Assembly (NCBI RefSeq): GCF_019012925.1
Contig: NZ_JAGIRL010000021.1
Coordinates: 90,301 to 154,300, forward strand
Length of the DNA: 64,000 nt
From: Fusobacterium sp.
GTDB lineage: Bacteria; Fusobacteriota; Fusobacteriia; Fusobacteriales; Fusobacteriaceae
Reading direction: 5' to 3'
Part shown: positions 1-9,074 of the stretch, piece by piece
Position numbering within the stretch: the first letter of the stretch is position 1
How the letters are laid out: the number at the start of each line of letters is the position of its first letter
Program-made: the position numbers and the translations under genes
Notes under the pieces: generated by a model
What the model saw: only the letters and a program-made list of their open reading frames with translations
The model's database searches: none
What the model was told of the DNA's origin: nothing

Positions 1-40
1 TCATAGTGTTTATATTTAAAAAATTGCAATATAAAAAGCC

Positions 41-162
41 CTTAACTCTTTTCAACGCTGACGAGGTTAGCTGACGGACTCGGACTGAAAAGTATCCTAT
101 TCCCTAAGGAAATTCGCCCCAAAAGGTGGGTCCCCCGCTTTGTTTTTTCAAAACAAATTAAG
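41..162 (-). promoter_or_regulatory. c-di-AMP (ydaO/yuaA) riboswitch, target gene off the left edge
   Basis: Read on the minus strand, the RNA begins CUUAAUUU, continues GCGGGGGACCCACC and UUGGGGCGAAU, and ends CCGUCAGCUAACCUCGUCAGCG followed by GAGUUAAG. The GGGGGACCCA and GUCAGCUAACCUCGU blocks are the hallmark conserved strings of the ydaO class. The first and last eight bases pair (CUUAAUUU with GAGUUAAG, two G-U pairs) as the closing P1 helix. Such riboswitches sense cyclic di-AMP and usually control cell-wall hydrolases or osmolyte and K+ transport. The regulated gene must lie left of base 41, outside the window. A U-run follows P1, but I cannot resolve the terminator. Confidence 0.85.
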
Positions 163-181
163 CATATTAGATTATGTTTGA

Positions 182-210
182 ATTATACATTATTTTTCTT
201 AAAGAGTCAA
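182..210 (-). promoter_or_regulatory. Promoter of the c-di-AMP riboswitch RNA
   Basis: On the minus strand TTGACT (210-205) and TATAAT (187-182) are 17 bases apart, an almost ideal housekeeping promoter. It ends about 20 bases before the riboswitch P1 helix and lies just past the amidase stop codon, so the riboswitch RNA is probably its own transcript and not read-through. Confidence 0.7.
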
Positions 211-211
211 A

Positions 212-1042
212 CTATTTTTTATATTTCTTATTCAATGCCCTCAATATAGCATATGTTTCTAAATCCATATTTCCAGTCATATTTTTAGGGTTAAAGTGAG
301 CTTGAAAATTATATACTACCCTTCTACTCTCTTCGTCCCATTCATCATTATAATTTATTTTATAACCATATTTTCTAAATTCCTCTTTTATTTTCTCAAC
401 AGGAGTTACTTGATATAATTTTTCATTCATAAAAAATCTTTTATCTTTTTCGTCGTACCAAGCACCTATTCCGTACTCTCTATAAAGCAATTCCCAAGGA
501 AACTTTGGACCTGGATCAATCTTTCTTGTAGGAGCTATGTCCGAATGTCCTACAATGTCATATGGTTTTATCTTATACTCAGCTATTAGTTTTTGAAGTA
601 AGTTTGCTAATTTCTTTATCTGCCCCTCTTGAAAGTATATATATTCCTCTCTTGGTATAAAAAAACCATACTTTTTCTCTCTCTCATTATATTTTCTTAC
701 CCCTTTATTACTTATCTCTATCCCTATGGATGTATCATTTAAATTGCTTCGTCCATTGAATTCACTCACACCTGCGTGCCAAGCTCTTTTCTCCAATGGA
801 ACTATATTATATATAGGTTCTTCATCTTTAGTGGAAATAAAGTAGTGTGAACTAACATTCCCTTGAGTCAATCCTCTCAAACCCACTTCATCTGTTGTTG
901 CTGTATAGTGTAATACTATAAATTTTACTCTTTCATTCATTCCCCTAGATAAATACTTTTTACTATTAACAGTATAATTAATTCTAGAACATGACAAAGA
1001 TAAAACTATAGTTAGAGTTAAAATAATTATTTTTTTTACCAT
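212..1042 (-). CDS. N-acetylmuramoyl-L-alanine amidase, AmiD-like lipoprotein
   Basis: Predicted zinc amidase that cleaves the bond between N-acetylmuramic acid and the stem peptide. The 276-residue product starts with a lipoprotein signal (basic MVKK, hydrophobic stretch, lipobox LSLSC). It is therefore probably anchored in the outer or inner membrane facing the periplasm. An Amidase_2 domain occupies about residues 35-180: FIVLHYTA supplies the first zinc histidine, and GHSDIAPTRKIDPGP supplies the second with the conserved DPGP. The C-terminal 70 residues resemble a peptidoglycan-binding domain, ending NFQAHFNPKNM...YAIL. AGGAGATAAAAA precedes the ATG. The gene is monocistronic, divergent from the HU gene, and just upstream of a c-di-AMP riboswitch it does not use. 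It may act in cell-wall recycling. Confidence 0.88.
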   Translation of the reverse strand: MVKKIIILTLTIVLSLSCSRINYTVNSKKYLSRGMNERVKFIVLHYTATTDEVGLRGLTQGNVSSHYFISTKDEEPIYNIVPLEKRAWHAGVSEFNGRSNLNDTSIGIEISNKGVRKYNEREKKYGFFIPREEYIYFQEGQIKKLANLLQKLIAEYKIKPYDIVGHSDIAPTRKIDPGPKFPWELLYREYGIGAWYDEKDKRFFMNEKLYQVTPVEKIKEEFRKYGYKINYNDEWDEESRRVVYNFQAHFNPKNMTGNMDLETYAILRALNKKYKK

Positions 1043-1120
1043 TTTTTATCTCCTAAAAGTATTTTTTCTAGTATATTTTACAATATTTTAAAAAAAATAG
1101 CAAAAATTTATAAAAAATTA

Positions 1121-1149
1121 TTGTAAATGTTTGGATTTTGTGATATAAC
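1121..1149 (+). promoter_or_regulatory. Promoter of the HU gene
   Basis: TTGTAA (1121-1126) and TATAAC (1144-1149) are separated by 17 bases, and the HU ATG is about 39 bases further on behind AGGAGG. No sequencing of transcripts is available, so this is a motif match only. Confidence 0.5.
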
Positions 1150-1187
1150 ATAGAAACTTGCGTATTTATAAATTTTAGGAGGATAAA

Positions 1188-1463
1188 ATGACAAAAAAAG
1201 ATTTTACAAAAGTTTTATTTGAAAAAGGAATATTTGCTTCTAAAGCTGAAGCTGAAAGAAAATTTGACTCTATCCTTGAAGTTCTTGAAGAAAGCTTAAA
1301 AGCTGGAGAAGAAATCAACTTTATTGGTTGGGGAAAATTTGAAGTTGTAGAGAAAGCTGAAAGAGTTGGAAGAAACCCTAAAACAGGTGAAGAAATCGTA
1401 ATTCCTGCTAAAAAGACTGTTAAATTCAAAGCTGGAAAAAACTTAGTTGAAAAAATGAACTAA
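1188..1463 (+). CDS. hup: HU-family DNA-binding protein
   Basis: A 91-residue histone-like protein that bends and compacts DNA as a dimer in the nucleoid. The sequence has the HU/IHF plan: an N-terminal helical part (TKKDFTKVLFEKG), the conserved core strand INFIGWGKFEV, and the beta-arm with the signature GRNPKTGEEIVIPAKK around residues 61-76. It closes with the usual VKFKAGKNLVEKMN helix. AGGAGG lies seven bases before the ATG. It stands alone between its own promoter and a strong terminator, as expected for an abundant structural protein. The GRNPxTG motif makes HU a better call than IHF. Confidence 0.96.
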   Translation: MTKKDFTKVLFEKGIFASKAEAERKFDSILEVLEESLKAGEEINFIGWGKFEVVEKAERVGRNPKTGEEIVIPAKKTVKFKAGKNLVEKMN

Positions 1464-1469
1464 TTACAT

Positions 1470-1496
1470 AAAGGAGCCATTCAGCTCCTTTTTTTA
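1470..1496 (+). terminator. Rho-independent terminator of the HU gene
   Basis: AAGGAGC and GCTCCTT form a seven-base-pair stem with a six-base loop, followed by a run of T. It starts eight bases after the HU stop codon. Confidence 0.92.
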
Positions 1497-1514
1497 ATTA
1501 TTCATTCTCTAATA

Positions 1515-1796
1515 CTATTTGTTGTTTAAACTTTCAATCAATCCACCTTTAAAGCCTATTAAAAATTCTAAAATAGCAAAATAACCATAAAAAATCCCAA
1601 AACAAATTGCTGATGAAAAACCAAAATTTATTAAATCTTTTTTTTCTACTGTTCCTTTTATTAAAGATACTATAATTAAGCCAAAAATAAATAGATATCC
1701 TAAAATACAAATAAACCCTAAAAATAATTTAAAAATATTCATCAAAATTATTAATAGGCTAGTTATTGCTATTAGTAAATACACAAATATTTTCAT
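1515..1796 (-). CDS. Small hydrophobic membrane protein, unknown function
   Basis: I do not recognise a family. The 93-residue product is almost wholly hydrophobic, with segments at about 4-22, 25-47 and 60-80. A short charged loop (KGTVEKKD) lies before the last one, so three membrane spans are likely. AGGGGGAAAGT stands four bases before the ATG, supporting translation. The gene is isolated, between the HU terminator and the aldolase terminator, and shares no operon with its neighbours. Low complexity makes distant matches unreliable; I keep it because of the ribosome site and the clean membrane profile. Confidence 0.6.
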   Translation of the reverse strand: MKIFVYLLIAITSLLIILMNIFKLFLGFICILGYLFIFGLIIVSLIKGTVEKKDLINFGFSSAICFGIFYGYFAILEFLIGFKGGLIESLNNK

Positions 1797-1914
1797 ACTA
1801 CTTTCCCCCTATTTTTCATTCAATACTTTTTCCAATATAACTATATATTTGTTAATAAGAATATACCAAATTTTAAGAAAAAATCAAGAGGTATTTCAAT
1901 AATTTCTCTAAATA

Positions 1915-1943
1915 TATAAAAAGAGCAGATTTCTCTGCTCTTT
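1915..1943 (-). terminator. Terminator of the aldolase gene
   Basis: On the minus strand AAGAGCAG pairs with CTGCTCTT around a six-base loop and is followed by TTTTTATAT. It begins five bases after the fba stop codon. Confidence 0.9.
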
Positions 1944-1947
1944 AAGA

Positions 1948-2928
1948 CTATTTAGTTCCTTTTTTATAAGCTCCTTCAGATCCGAAAACATCAACAATTT
2001 TAGTTTTGTAGTAAGCTTTCATCTCATCTTTAGCTGCTCCTAAGTATTTTCTAGGGTCAAACTCTTTTGGATTAGTTCCTAATACTCTTCTAATAGCTGC
2101 TGTGAAAGCTAATCTTCCGTCAGTATCTACATTTATTTTAGCTACTGCTGATTTAGATGCTTTTCTTAATTGAATATCTGGTATTCCGATAGCATCTTTA
2201 ACTTCTCCACCAAACTCTTTTATCATAGAAGTATATTGTTGAGGAACTGCAGATGATCCGTGTAAAACAATTGGGAATCCTGGTATTCTTCTTTCGATCT
2301 CTTCTAATATATCAAGTCTTAATTTAGGGTCTTCTCCTGGTTTGAATTTGTGAGCTCCGTGAGAAGTTCCGATAGCTATTGCTAATGAATCTACTCCTGT
2401 TTTTGTTACGAACTCTTCAACTTCATCTGGGTTTGTATAAGTGTGTGATTCAGCTTTAACATCATCTTCTATTCCTGCAAGTACTCCTAATTCAGCCTCT
2501 ACAGTAACATCTTTTGAGTGAGCATACTCCACAACTTCTTTTGAAACTTCTATATTTTTAGCAAAATCATAGTGTGACCCGTCGATCATTACTGATGAGA
2601 ATCCTGCTTCGATACAAGTTTTTACAGTTGCTAAGTCTGGACCATGGTCTAGGTGTAAAGCTACTGGTATATCTGATCCCATATTTCTAGCTCTATCTAC
2701 AGCTGCTTTAGCTAATAAAGGTGCTACATCTGCTCCCATATATCCTAAAGCTCCTTTTGAACATTGTAGAATTACTGGTGATCCCATCTCAGCACAAGCT
2801 TCAACTATAGCTAATGCCATCTCCATATTATTAAAGTTAAAAGCTGGTACTGAATATCCTTCTTTATTTGCTTTTGCAAACATCTCTTTTGTGTTTGAAA
2901 GACCTAATTCTTTATAATTGTATCCCAT
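1948..2928 (-). CDS. fba: Class II fructose-1,6-bisphosphate aldolase
   Basis: Zinc-dependent aldolase of glycolysis and gluconeogenesis, splitting fructose 1,6-bisphosphate into glyceraldehyde 3-phosphate and dihydroxyacetone phosphate in the cytosol. The 326-residue protein carries the metal-site motif LHLDHG near residue 91. It also has the acidic stretch VEAELGVLAGIED (about 143-155), the phosphate-binding AIGTSHGAHK, and LHGSSAVPQQ near residue 223, which holds a further zinc histidine. The length is usual for the FbaA branch seen in Firmicutes and Fusobacteria. AGGAGGGAAAAA precedes the ATG. The gene is a single transcription unit with its own terminator. Confidence 0.96.
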   Translation of the reverse strand: MGYNYKELGLSNTKEMFAKANKEGYSVPAFNFNNMEMALAIVEACAEMGSPVILQCSKGALGYMGADVAPLLAKAAVDRARNMGSDIPVALHLDHGPDLATVKTCIEAGFSSVMIDGSHYDFAKNIEVSKEVVEYAHSKDVTVEAELGVLAGIEDDVKAESHTYTNPDEVEEFVTKTGVDSLAIAIGTSHGAHKFKPGEDPKLRLDILEEIERRIPGFPIVLHGSSAVPQQYTSMIKEFGGEVKDAIGIPDIQLRKASKSAVAKINVDTDGRLAFTAAIRRVLGTNPKEFDPRKYLGAAKDEMKAYYKTKIVDVFGSEGAYKKGTK

Positions 2929-3015
2929 TTTTTCCCTCCTGAAAAATTATATATATTAATTTTAACAAAAATTAATAATAAAATCAATTAGAGAATTTTC
3001 TATTTTTTATTTAGA

Positions 3016-3486
3016 TTAATTTTTTACTTTTATTTGTTTCAAAATGTATCTAAAAAAACTCTTAATTCTCATTCTTTTCTTTATCATCATCATTGCTTCT
3101 GGAACTAACTCAATAACTGTCTCAATAGTATCCTGATACTTTAAAAATCTACCCTCTAATAATCTTTGAGTAGAAACTATCCAAGAGAGAAGAAGTAGAT
3201 TAAAAATCCTTAAAAGATTTAACAAGAAATTTATAACTCCCTCTTTTGTTAGATAAAAATTATAAAACTTGGCAATTACCTCTCCCTCTTGTGTATAAAA
3301 TATCTGAAATAAGCAAGTTATAAAATAGAAGAAAAACAAAAATTTTACTCTTTTTATATGCTTTATTAAATCCTTATTATACTTTAGATTTAGTATGAAC
3401 AAGACAACTGTTGATATTCCAATATAGTATAGATTGCTGTAAAATATGTTAACTAGTAGTAGTATGAACAGACTACTTTTTAACAA
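3016..3486 (-). CDS. Membrane protein downstream of serS, possibly EcfT/CbiQ-like
   Basis: I cannot assign a function firmly. The 156-residue product has hydrophobic segments at about 3-33, 47-64 and 84-105. An amphipathic, basic C-terminus follows ([25 protein letters not shown]). That layout, with a conserved-looking helix pair before a basic tail, loosely recalls truncated CbiQ/EcfT transmembrane subunits. The usual paired Ala-Arg-Gly coupling motifs are not evident. Its start overlaps the end of serS by 14 bases, so it is almost certainly translated from the same message. It is the last gene of the long minus-strand cluster. Confidence 0.55.
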   Translation of the reverse strand: MLKSSLFILLLVNIFYSNLYYIGISTVVLFILNLKYNKDLIKHIKRVKFLFFFYFITCLFQIFYTQEGEVIAKFYNFYLTKEGVINFLLNLLRIFNLLLLSWIVSTQRLLEGRFLKYQDTIETVIELVPEAMMMIKKRMRIKSFFRYILKQIKVKN

Positions 3487-4744
3487 TTTCTAATCCTCCC
3501 ATATATGGAACTAATGCTTTTGGTATTAAGAATGATCCATCCTCTTGTTGGTAGTTTTCCATTATAGCTACTAGTGTTCTTCCTACTGCTAATCCTGACC
3601 CATTTAGAGTATGGCAGTACTCACTCTTAGAGCTTCCATTTGGTCTGTATTTAAGTCCCATTCTTCTAGCTTGGAATCCTTCACAGTTAGAACAAGAAGA
3701 GATCTCTCTATATTTTCCTTGAGAAGGTAACCATACTTCTAGGTCATAAGTTTTAGCTGCTCCAAAACCTATATCCCCTGTACATAGTTGGATAACTCTA
3801 TATGGTAACTCAAGTCTTTGTAATACTTCCTCAGCATTATTTACCATTTTTTCTAATTCATCATAAGATGACTCTTGATTTGTTATTTTTACCATCTCAA
3901 CTTTGTTGAATTGGTGTAATCTTATTATTCCTTTTACATCTTTTCCATAAGATCCAGCTTCTCTTCTAAAACAAGGTGAGTATGCTGTATAGTATTTTGG
4001 TAACTCTTTCTCATCTAATATCTCTTTTCTATGGATATTTGTCATAGTGATTTCTGAAGTAGAGATTAAGAACATATCATCAGTTGTTCTATACATATCA
4101 TCTTCAAATTTTGGAAGTTGTCCTGTTCCTTCACAAACCTCTCTTTTTACCATAAATGGAGTTATATGCTCAGTATATCCATGCTCTGTTGTGTGTAGAT
4201 CTAGCATAAAGTTAATTAATGCTCTCTCCAATCTTGCTCCTAATCCTCTGTATAGAACAAATCTAGATCCTGCTAATTTTGCTCCTCTTTCAAAATCAAG
4301 AATACCTAATCCTTCACCTATATCCCAGTGTGCTTTTGGTTCGAATGAAAACTCTTTTGGAGTTCCCCATCTTCTGATTTCAACGTTTGCATCTTCATCT
4401 GCTCCAAATGGAGTGCTTTCATGGTACATATTTGGGATTGTCATTTGAATATAAGTTAATTTCTCCTCAACTTCAGCTAATTTTGCATCTAACTCTTTTA
4501 TTTGAGCAGAAACTTTTCCCATCTCTTCTATTAATGCTGAGGCATCTTGCTTTTCTTTCTTTAATCTAGCTATTTCAGTAGATTCTTGGTTTCTTTTTTG
4601 TTTTAAAGCTTCTACCTCTCCTAATATCTCTCTTCTTTTGTCATCTAGTTGAAAAAACTCATCAAGAGTTAGATTACTATTTCTATTTCTTAACATCTCT
4701 TCAACTTTTTCTCTGTTTTCACGTATGAATTTTAACTCTAACAT
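3473..4744 (-). CDS. serS: Seryl-tRNA synthetase
   Basis: Charges tRNA-Ser, and also tRNA-Sec, whose gene lies in this window, with serine. The 423-residue protein begins with the tRNA-binding coiled-coil arm (about residues 28-105, rich in Lys, Glu and Gln). A class II catalytic core follows: motif 2 is [11 protein letters not shown] with [13 protein letters not shown], and motif 3 is [18 protein letters not shown] near the C-terminus. I place the start at ATG 4744 ([14 protein letters not shown]), since GGAGAAAAG lies just upstream and the protein then matches bacterial SerRS ends. An upstream in-frame start would add only six residues. It follows the DUF2344 gene by 26 bases. Confidence 0.96.
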   Translation of the reverse strand: MLELKFIRENREKVEEMLRNRNSNLTLDEFFQLDDKRREILGEVEALKQKRNQESTEIARLKKEKQDASALIEEMGKVSAQIKELDAKLAEVEEKLTYIQMTIPNMYHESTPFGADEDANVEIRRWGTPKEFSFEPKAHWDIGEGLGILDFERGAKLAGSRFVLYRGLGARLERALINFMLDLHTTEHGYTEHITPFMVKREVCEGTGQLPKFEDDMYRTTDDMFLISTSEITMTNIHRKEILDEKELPKYYTAYSPCFRREAGSYGKDVKGIIRLHQFNKVEMVKITNQESSYDELEKMVNNAEEVLQRLELPYRVIQLCTGDIGFGAAKTYDLEVWLPSQGKYREISSCSNCEGFQARRMGLKYRPNGSSKSEYCHTLNGSGLAVGRTLVAIMENYQQEDGSFLIPKALVPYMGGLEIVKK

Positions 4745-4770
4745 ACTCTTTTCTCCTCTCACAATATATT

Positions 4771-5364
4771 TTAATTGTTAGTTTTATAACCTAATCTTTT
4801 TATCTTCACATTTTGTTGCTCTATTCCTACCATCTCTAAATATGAGTTTGGTGATGTGTTTATAATCTCCATAGAGATCTTATCTCCCTCTCTTGAAAAA
4901 GATTTCAATCTCTCTTTTAAGTTTCTAGTTACAACTTTTCCCTTTTTCTCTCTAACTTCAAGTATTTCATCTCTATTGAATAGCTCTTCAAGCTTATCCA
5001 TATCTGAACTACTTCCCTCTACCTCATATAACATATTAGTAAACTCTTCCATTATTGAGGATTTTCTAGGAACTTCTTCCACTTTATGTACTTTAAATCC
5101 CAATACTCCACTCTCATTAAGTCTTTTTACGACCTCTTCATTGGAAATTTCTGCATCTGTCTCAAAGTCCATAATCTCATTATAAGCTTCTGTTCCTAAG
5201 GATATAGGGCTTCCAAAGGACATCTTTGGTCTCGGATGGAATCCTTCACTATATTTTACAGGAATTTCCGATTTATTGAATAGTCTCTCAAAAAATCTTA
5301 ATAAGTCTAGATGGGATATAAATTTCATTTCTCCACATTTGTCAAAATAAACTCTTTTCTTCAT
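4771..5364 (-). CDS. DUF2344 / TIGR03936 radical-SAM-linked protein
   Basis: A 197-residue member of the family usually found next to, or fused to, a B12-binding radical SAM protein; its reaction is unknown. The N-terminus shows the diagnostic string [25 protein letters not shown], broken here into motifs FISHLD and [16 protein letters not shown]. The start is ATG 5364, five bases after GAGGTAAGA. Earlier in-frame codons have no ribosome site. There is no radical SAM partner in this window, so the protein is a stand-alone half. It sits between lpxD (71 bases) and serS (26 bases) in the same direction. Confidence 0.8.
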   Translation of the reverse strand: MKKRVYFDKCGEMKFISHLDLLRFFERLFNKSEIPVKYSEGFHPRPKMSFGSPISLGTEAYNEIMDFETDAEISNEEVVKRLNESGVLGFKVHKVEEVPRKSSIMEEFTNMLYEVEGSSSDMDKLEELFNRDEILEVREKKGKVVTRNLKERLKSFSREGDKISMEIINTSPNSYLEMVGIEQQNVKIKRLGYKTNN

Positions 5365-5435
5365 TCTTACCTCATCTTTTCTTATATTTGTATTCTTATA
5401 TTTTACCACTTTCTAATAAAATTTCAAATACCTTT

Positions 5436-6443
5436 TTACTTTTCCTGTAATTTTTTCTCAATATTTCTAACTTTTTTCAATAAATCAGGAACTTTTTTCA
5501 ATGCTATCTTCACTTTTAAGTCCTCTCTATGATCCATTAGTGGATATCCAGATAAAACTTGATTATCATCTACATTACCTACTACACCAGATTTAGCAGC
5601 AATTACAACATTATTTCCTATTTTTATATGTCCAGCTACTCCAACTTGTCCAGCCAATGTTGTATTATTTCCTACCTCTACACTTCCTGCTATTCCAACT
5701 TGAGAAACTATTAGACAGTTCTCTCCTATTATATCATTGTGAGCAATCTGTACTAGATTATCTATCTTAGTATATTTTTTTATTATAGTATCTCCAATAG
5801 CTCCTCTATCAACAGTTGTATTAGCTCCAATCTCTACATTATCCTCTATTACTACACTACCTATCTGATCTATCTTAGTGTTATTCCCACCTACTTTTAC
5901 AAATCCAAAACCATCAGATCCTATAACTGCCCCTGGTTGAATTACACAGTTTTTTCCAATTTTACAAAACTCTCTCACAGTAACATTTGAATATATTGTA
6001 CTTCCCTCTCCAATTGTAACTCCTTCACCAATAGTTACATTTGGATAGATTGTAACATTATCACCTATCACTGCATCATGCCCTACATATACATTTGGTC
6101 CTAATTTTACATTTTTACCTATGACACTTGAATCCTCTATCATTTTTTCAAAAGGTTTTGTCTCTCTCTTAAAGAAATTCAAAAGCTTTGGCATCAATGT
6201 TCTTGGATTCTCTTTTACTACCAAGTACATTTTCCCAATATTAGGTAGTGGTATATCTGGTACTAACACTACTTTTGCTTTAGTTTCATCTAATTTTTTT
6301 AAAAACTTCTCATCTGAAGCAAATGTTATATTTTCCTCCTGAGCTTGAAAAAAGGGAGCAAGCCCAGAAACATATTCTAGACTTAAATCTCCCCTTACTT
6401 CACACTCTAGGAGGCTCACTAACTCTTTAATACTATATCTCAT
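5436..6443 (-). CDS. lpxD: UDP-3-O-acylglucosamine N-acyltransferase
   Basis: Third step of lipid A synthesis: adds a hydroxyacyl chain from acyl-carrier protein to UDP-3-O-acylglucosamine. Residues 1-100 form the LpxD uridine-binding domain ([18 protein letters not shown]). Residues 105-320 are a left-handed beta-helix of hexapeptide repeats ([26 protein letters not shown] and so on) with the catalytic-histidine motif [10 protein letters not shown]. Two ATGs stand in tandem; the second (6443) has the better six-base gap from GGAGG. Together with bamA and skp this proves an outer membrane with lipid A. It lies 22 bases after skp, so co-transcription is likely. Confidence 0.95.
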   Translation of the reverse strand: MRYSIKELVSLLECEVRGDLSLEYVSGLAPFFQAQEENITFASDEKFLKKLDETKAKVVLVPDIPLPNIGKMYLVVKENPRTLMPKLLNFFKRETKPFEKMIEDSSVIGKNVKLGPNVYVGHDAVIGDNVTIYPNVTIGEGVTIGEGSTIYSNVTVREFCKIGKNCVIQPGAVIGSDGFGFVKVGGNNTKIDQIGSVVIEDNVEIGANTTVDRGAIGDTIIKKYTKIDNLVQIAHNDIIGENCLIVSQVGIAGSVEVGNNTTLAGQVGVAGHIKIGNNVVIAAKSGVVGNVDDNQVLSGYPLMDHREDLKVKIALKKVPDLLKKVRNIEKKLQEK

Positions 6444-6465
6444 CATTATCCTCCTAGTTTAACAT

Positions 6466-6945
6466 TTATTTTTTAGATTTTTCCATAGCTTTTATTACAT
6501 CAGCAGTAATATCTTTTCCTCCAAACTTTACTGCTCCAGCTTCTAATATGTAGTCATATTTCTCTGCTTTTGCTACTGAGTCTATAGCTGATTGCATTAC
6601 TCTATCTATCTCTTGAATTCTTGTATACTCTTCTTTGTTTACTTTTACATGTGAATCTCTTGCAAATTTTTTGAATGCTTCAACTTGCTTTTGGAATCCC
6701 TCTTTCTCTTTATCAGTTACTTTGTTTCCTTTAGATTGAAGCTCTAATTGTATTTTTTGAAGAGCAACCTCTTTTTGCTTTATCTCATTCTCTATTCTAT
6801 TTCTCTCTTTGTTTAAGTTCTCTTGGATTGTTTTAGTTTGAGAGTATTTTAAAAATGCCTCTTGTGAGTTTACATACCCTATTTTTTCAGCTAAAACTGA
6901 TGCCGATAAGCTTAATGCCATAATTGTTATCATTATTTTTTTCAT
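6466..6945 (-). CDS. skp: OmpH/Skp family periplasmic chaperone
   Basis: Periplasmic holdase that carries unfolded outer-membrane proteins to the BAM complex. The 159-residue precursor begins with a clear signal peptide (MKKIMITIMALSLSASVLA). The family opening EKIGYVNSQEAFLKYSQT follows. Residues 40-115 are a long charged helix region, the tentacle arms of Skp, and a short C-terminal strand segment (YDYILEAGAVKFGGKDITADVI) closes the protein. It sits between bamA and lpxD, the same neighbourhood as in enterobacteria. The ribosome site GGAGG is seven bases ahead of the ATG. Confidence 0.92.
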   Translation of the reverse strand: MKKIMITIMALSLSASVLAEKIGYVNSQEAFLKYSQTKTIQENLNKERNRIENEIKQKEVALQKIQLELQSKGNKVTDKEKEGFQKQVEAFKKFARDSHVKVNKEEYTRIQEIDRVMQSAIDSVAKAEKYDYILEAGAVKFGGKDITADVIKAMEKSKK

Positions 6946-6978
6946 TATATTACCTCCAAAGTATTATTTTTATCTATA

Positions 6979-9063
6979 TTAGAATGATTGACCCATATTG
7001 AAATAGAATTCCATTCCACTAGTATCATCATTACCTATTGGCCATCCAAAGTCAAATCTTAATGGACCTATTGGTGTATTTACTCTAAGTCCTACTCCTG
7101 CTGCCATAGCTACATCATTTGCAAATTTATCATCATGTTGATATGATAGGTCTCTTCCTTCGTAATCCCAAGCTCTTCCAGCATCAAAGAAAACAACAAA
7201 TCCTAAAATATCATTAAATTGTGTTCTATTCTCTATAGTTCCTACTAATTTTTTTGTTCCTTTGTAGAATCCACCGTCATATCCTCTAAGTGTACTTCCT
7301 CCACCTACCCAGAATCTTTGACCCTCTTTAGTGGTATCTGTCATTATTCCAGTTACTGCTCTATAAGCAAAGGTATTTTTCTTGAAGAATCCTCCGTGGT
7401 ATTTTCTAAGTTCAAGTGTTATGTTTCCAAAAACATCTCCCTCATAACCATTAGCATATCCCACTTCTAGTTGTAATTTTCCATACTCTCCAGTAGTTGG
7501 ATTCCAGAAATGATTTCTTGTATCATAAGTTATTGAAGGGAATATACTCCAGATAACATATTTATCATCTAGACCCTTAGCTTCTCTATTTCTATAGTTT
7601 CTCCATTTAGTTACACCATTCTCTTCTATAAACTGATCTTTATCAGAAGTCTCTTCTACATACTCAACTTTTGTTCCTAAGCTCAATCTAACATTTTTGC
7701 TCAATCCTTTTCCTATGTTAAATTTAGCTCCAATAGTATCTATCTCATTGAATATTGCACTATCATCATCTTCATAAGTATTCTTATAGATGCTCCATCC
7801 CCAAGATATTCTATCAGTTCCTTTTATCCAAGGATCATAGAAATTTATTGAGAAACTTGAGTAATCTTCATCTGATTTTTCAAATGTAAATCCTAACTCT
7901 TGTCCTTTTCCTTTCCAGTTAGTATCTTTTATTGAAATTGTTCCCAATAGTCCAATCTCAGAACCATAAGATATAGCTCCTTGAAGTATTGCAGTTCTCT
8001 CTTCATCCAATAAAAGGACTATATTTTTTCCATCTGGATCTCCAGGTATATTTCTAGCTTCATATTTAACATTTTTAAAATGTCCTAATCTCATTAGATT
8101 TTGTACTGTATCATCATATTTTTTAGAGTTGAATATCTCATTTTCATGGAACTCTAACTCTCTTTCAACTACATATGATTTTGTCTTTAAAACATCATCA
8201 GTAGCCTTTCTTCTAGCTCCTTTTTGTTTTGTTACCATCTTTTTAAACTCGATATTTCTAACTATACCTTCACTTAAATAGATTTCAAGTTCAAGGTTTG
8301 CATTAAGCCCAATATCTGTAACTTCAGCAAGAACATAACCAGCGTCTTGATATTTTTGGATTATTCTATCTCTGTCCCCTCTGATTGTATTGATGTTAAA
8401 TATCTTTCCAGGTTCAGTTTTGATTACTTCCATAAGTTCATCTGTAGAATAAACTGTGTTTCCTATTATATTAACTCCATTTATAATTGGATTTTCAAGA
8501 ACGTGGTATATTACTTTTACACCCTTTCCTGATTTTACAACATCTGGCATTACATCTCTAAAATATCCACTCTCAATAAGGTTTTTATGTCCCTCTATAA
8601 CCTTATTCTTTGAAAAATATCCACCAGCTTGAACAGGAATCATAGCTCTTATCTCTTTAGTTGGTACATGAGTATTTCCTATTATATCAATCTCTGATAC
8701 AACTATACTCTTATCTACTTTTTCTCTCTCTGATAGAGGAATTATCCCTTTTGACTCCAATAATTTTTTAGTATCCTTCTTTTCTGTTACATCAACAGTA
8801 AGCTTAATACCATTGTCATAGACAGTTGGATATATAGATACATCATCTACATACTCTAAATCTTTAATTGATTTATAGTCTGATATCATATCCTCTGTTA
8901 TGTATTTTTGCCCCTCTTTTGACTTCATACTCCCCAGTATTACTTCGTAAGGAATCTCTCTATTATTTATTATCTCCACCTTTGTTACTTGATAGTTAGT
9001 AACATCAGCAAAGGAGAAAATACTTAATACAAAGATCAGTAGTCCAGCTATTCTTTTTCTCAT
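6979..9063 (-). CDS. bamA: Outer membrane protein assembly factor BamA
   Basis: Core of the BAM machine that inserts beta-barrels into the outer membrane. The 694-residue product has a signal peptide (MRKRIAGLLIFVLSIFSFA) and a run of POTRA domains over about residues 25-345, with typical IDIIGN and VNIIGN openings. A C-terminal barrel follows and includes the conserved FWVGGGSTLRGYDGG loop motif, ending in NMGQSF with a terminal aromatic residue. GTG at 9075 is also in frame, but ATG 9063 sits behind GGAGG, which overlaps the tamB stop. I therefore chose 9063. The coupling of tamB and bamA suggests joint translation. Confidence 0.96.
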   Translation of the reverse strand: MRKRIAGLLIFVLSIFSFADVTNYQVTKVEIINNREIPYEVILGSMKSKEGQKYITEDMISDYKSIKDLEYVDDVSIYPTVYDNGIKLTVDVTEKKDTKKLLESKGIIPLSEREKVDKSIVVSEIDIIGNTHVPTKEIRAMIPVQAGGYFSKNKVIEGHKNLIESGYFRDVMPDVVKSGKGVKVIYHVLENPIINGVNIIGNTVYSTDELMEVIKTEPGKIFNINTIRGDRDRIIQKYQDAGYVLAEVTDIGLNANLELEIYLSEGIVRNIEFKKMVTKQKGARRKATDDVLKTKSYVVERELEFHENEIFNSKKYDDTVQNLMRLGHFKNVKYEARNIPGDPDGKNIVLLLDEERTAILQGAISYGSEIGLLGTISIKDTNWKGKGQELGFTFEKSDEDYSSFSINFYDPWIKGTDRISWGWSIYKNTYEDDDSAIFNEIDTIGAKFNIGKGLSKNVRLSLGTKVEYVEETSDKDQFIEENGVTKWRNYRNREAKGLDDKYVIWSIFPSITYDTRNHFWNPTTGEYGKLQLEVGYANGYEGDVFGNITLELRKYHGGFFKKNTFAYRAVTGIMTDTTKEGQRFWVGGGSTLRGYDGGFYKGTKKLVGTIENRTQFNDILGFVVFFDAGRAWDYEGRDLSYQHDDKFANDVAMAAGVGLRVNTPIGPLRFDFGWPIGNDDTSGMEFYFNMGQSF

Positions 9064-9074
9064 CTCTACCTCCA

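Noticed and set aside
8347..8532. Plus-strand frames within bamA, tamB, mnmG, serS and other large genes
   Set aside because: They are antisense shadows of well-identified genes, with no ribosome sites or homology.
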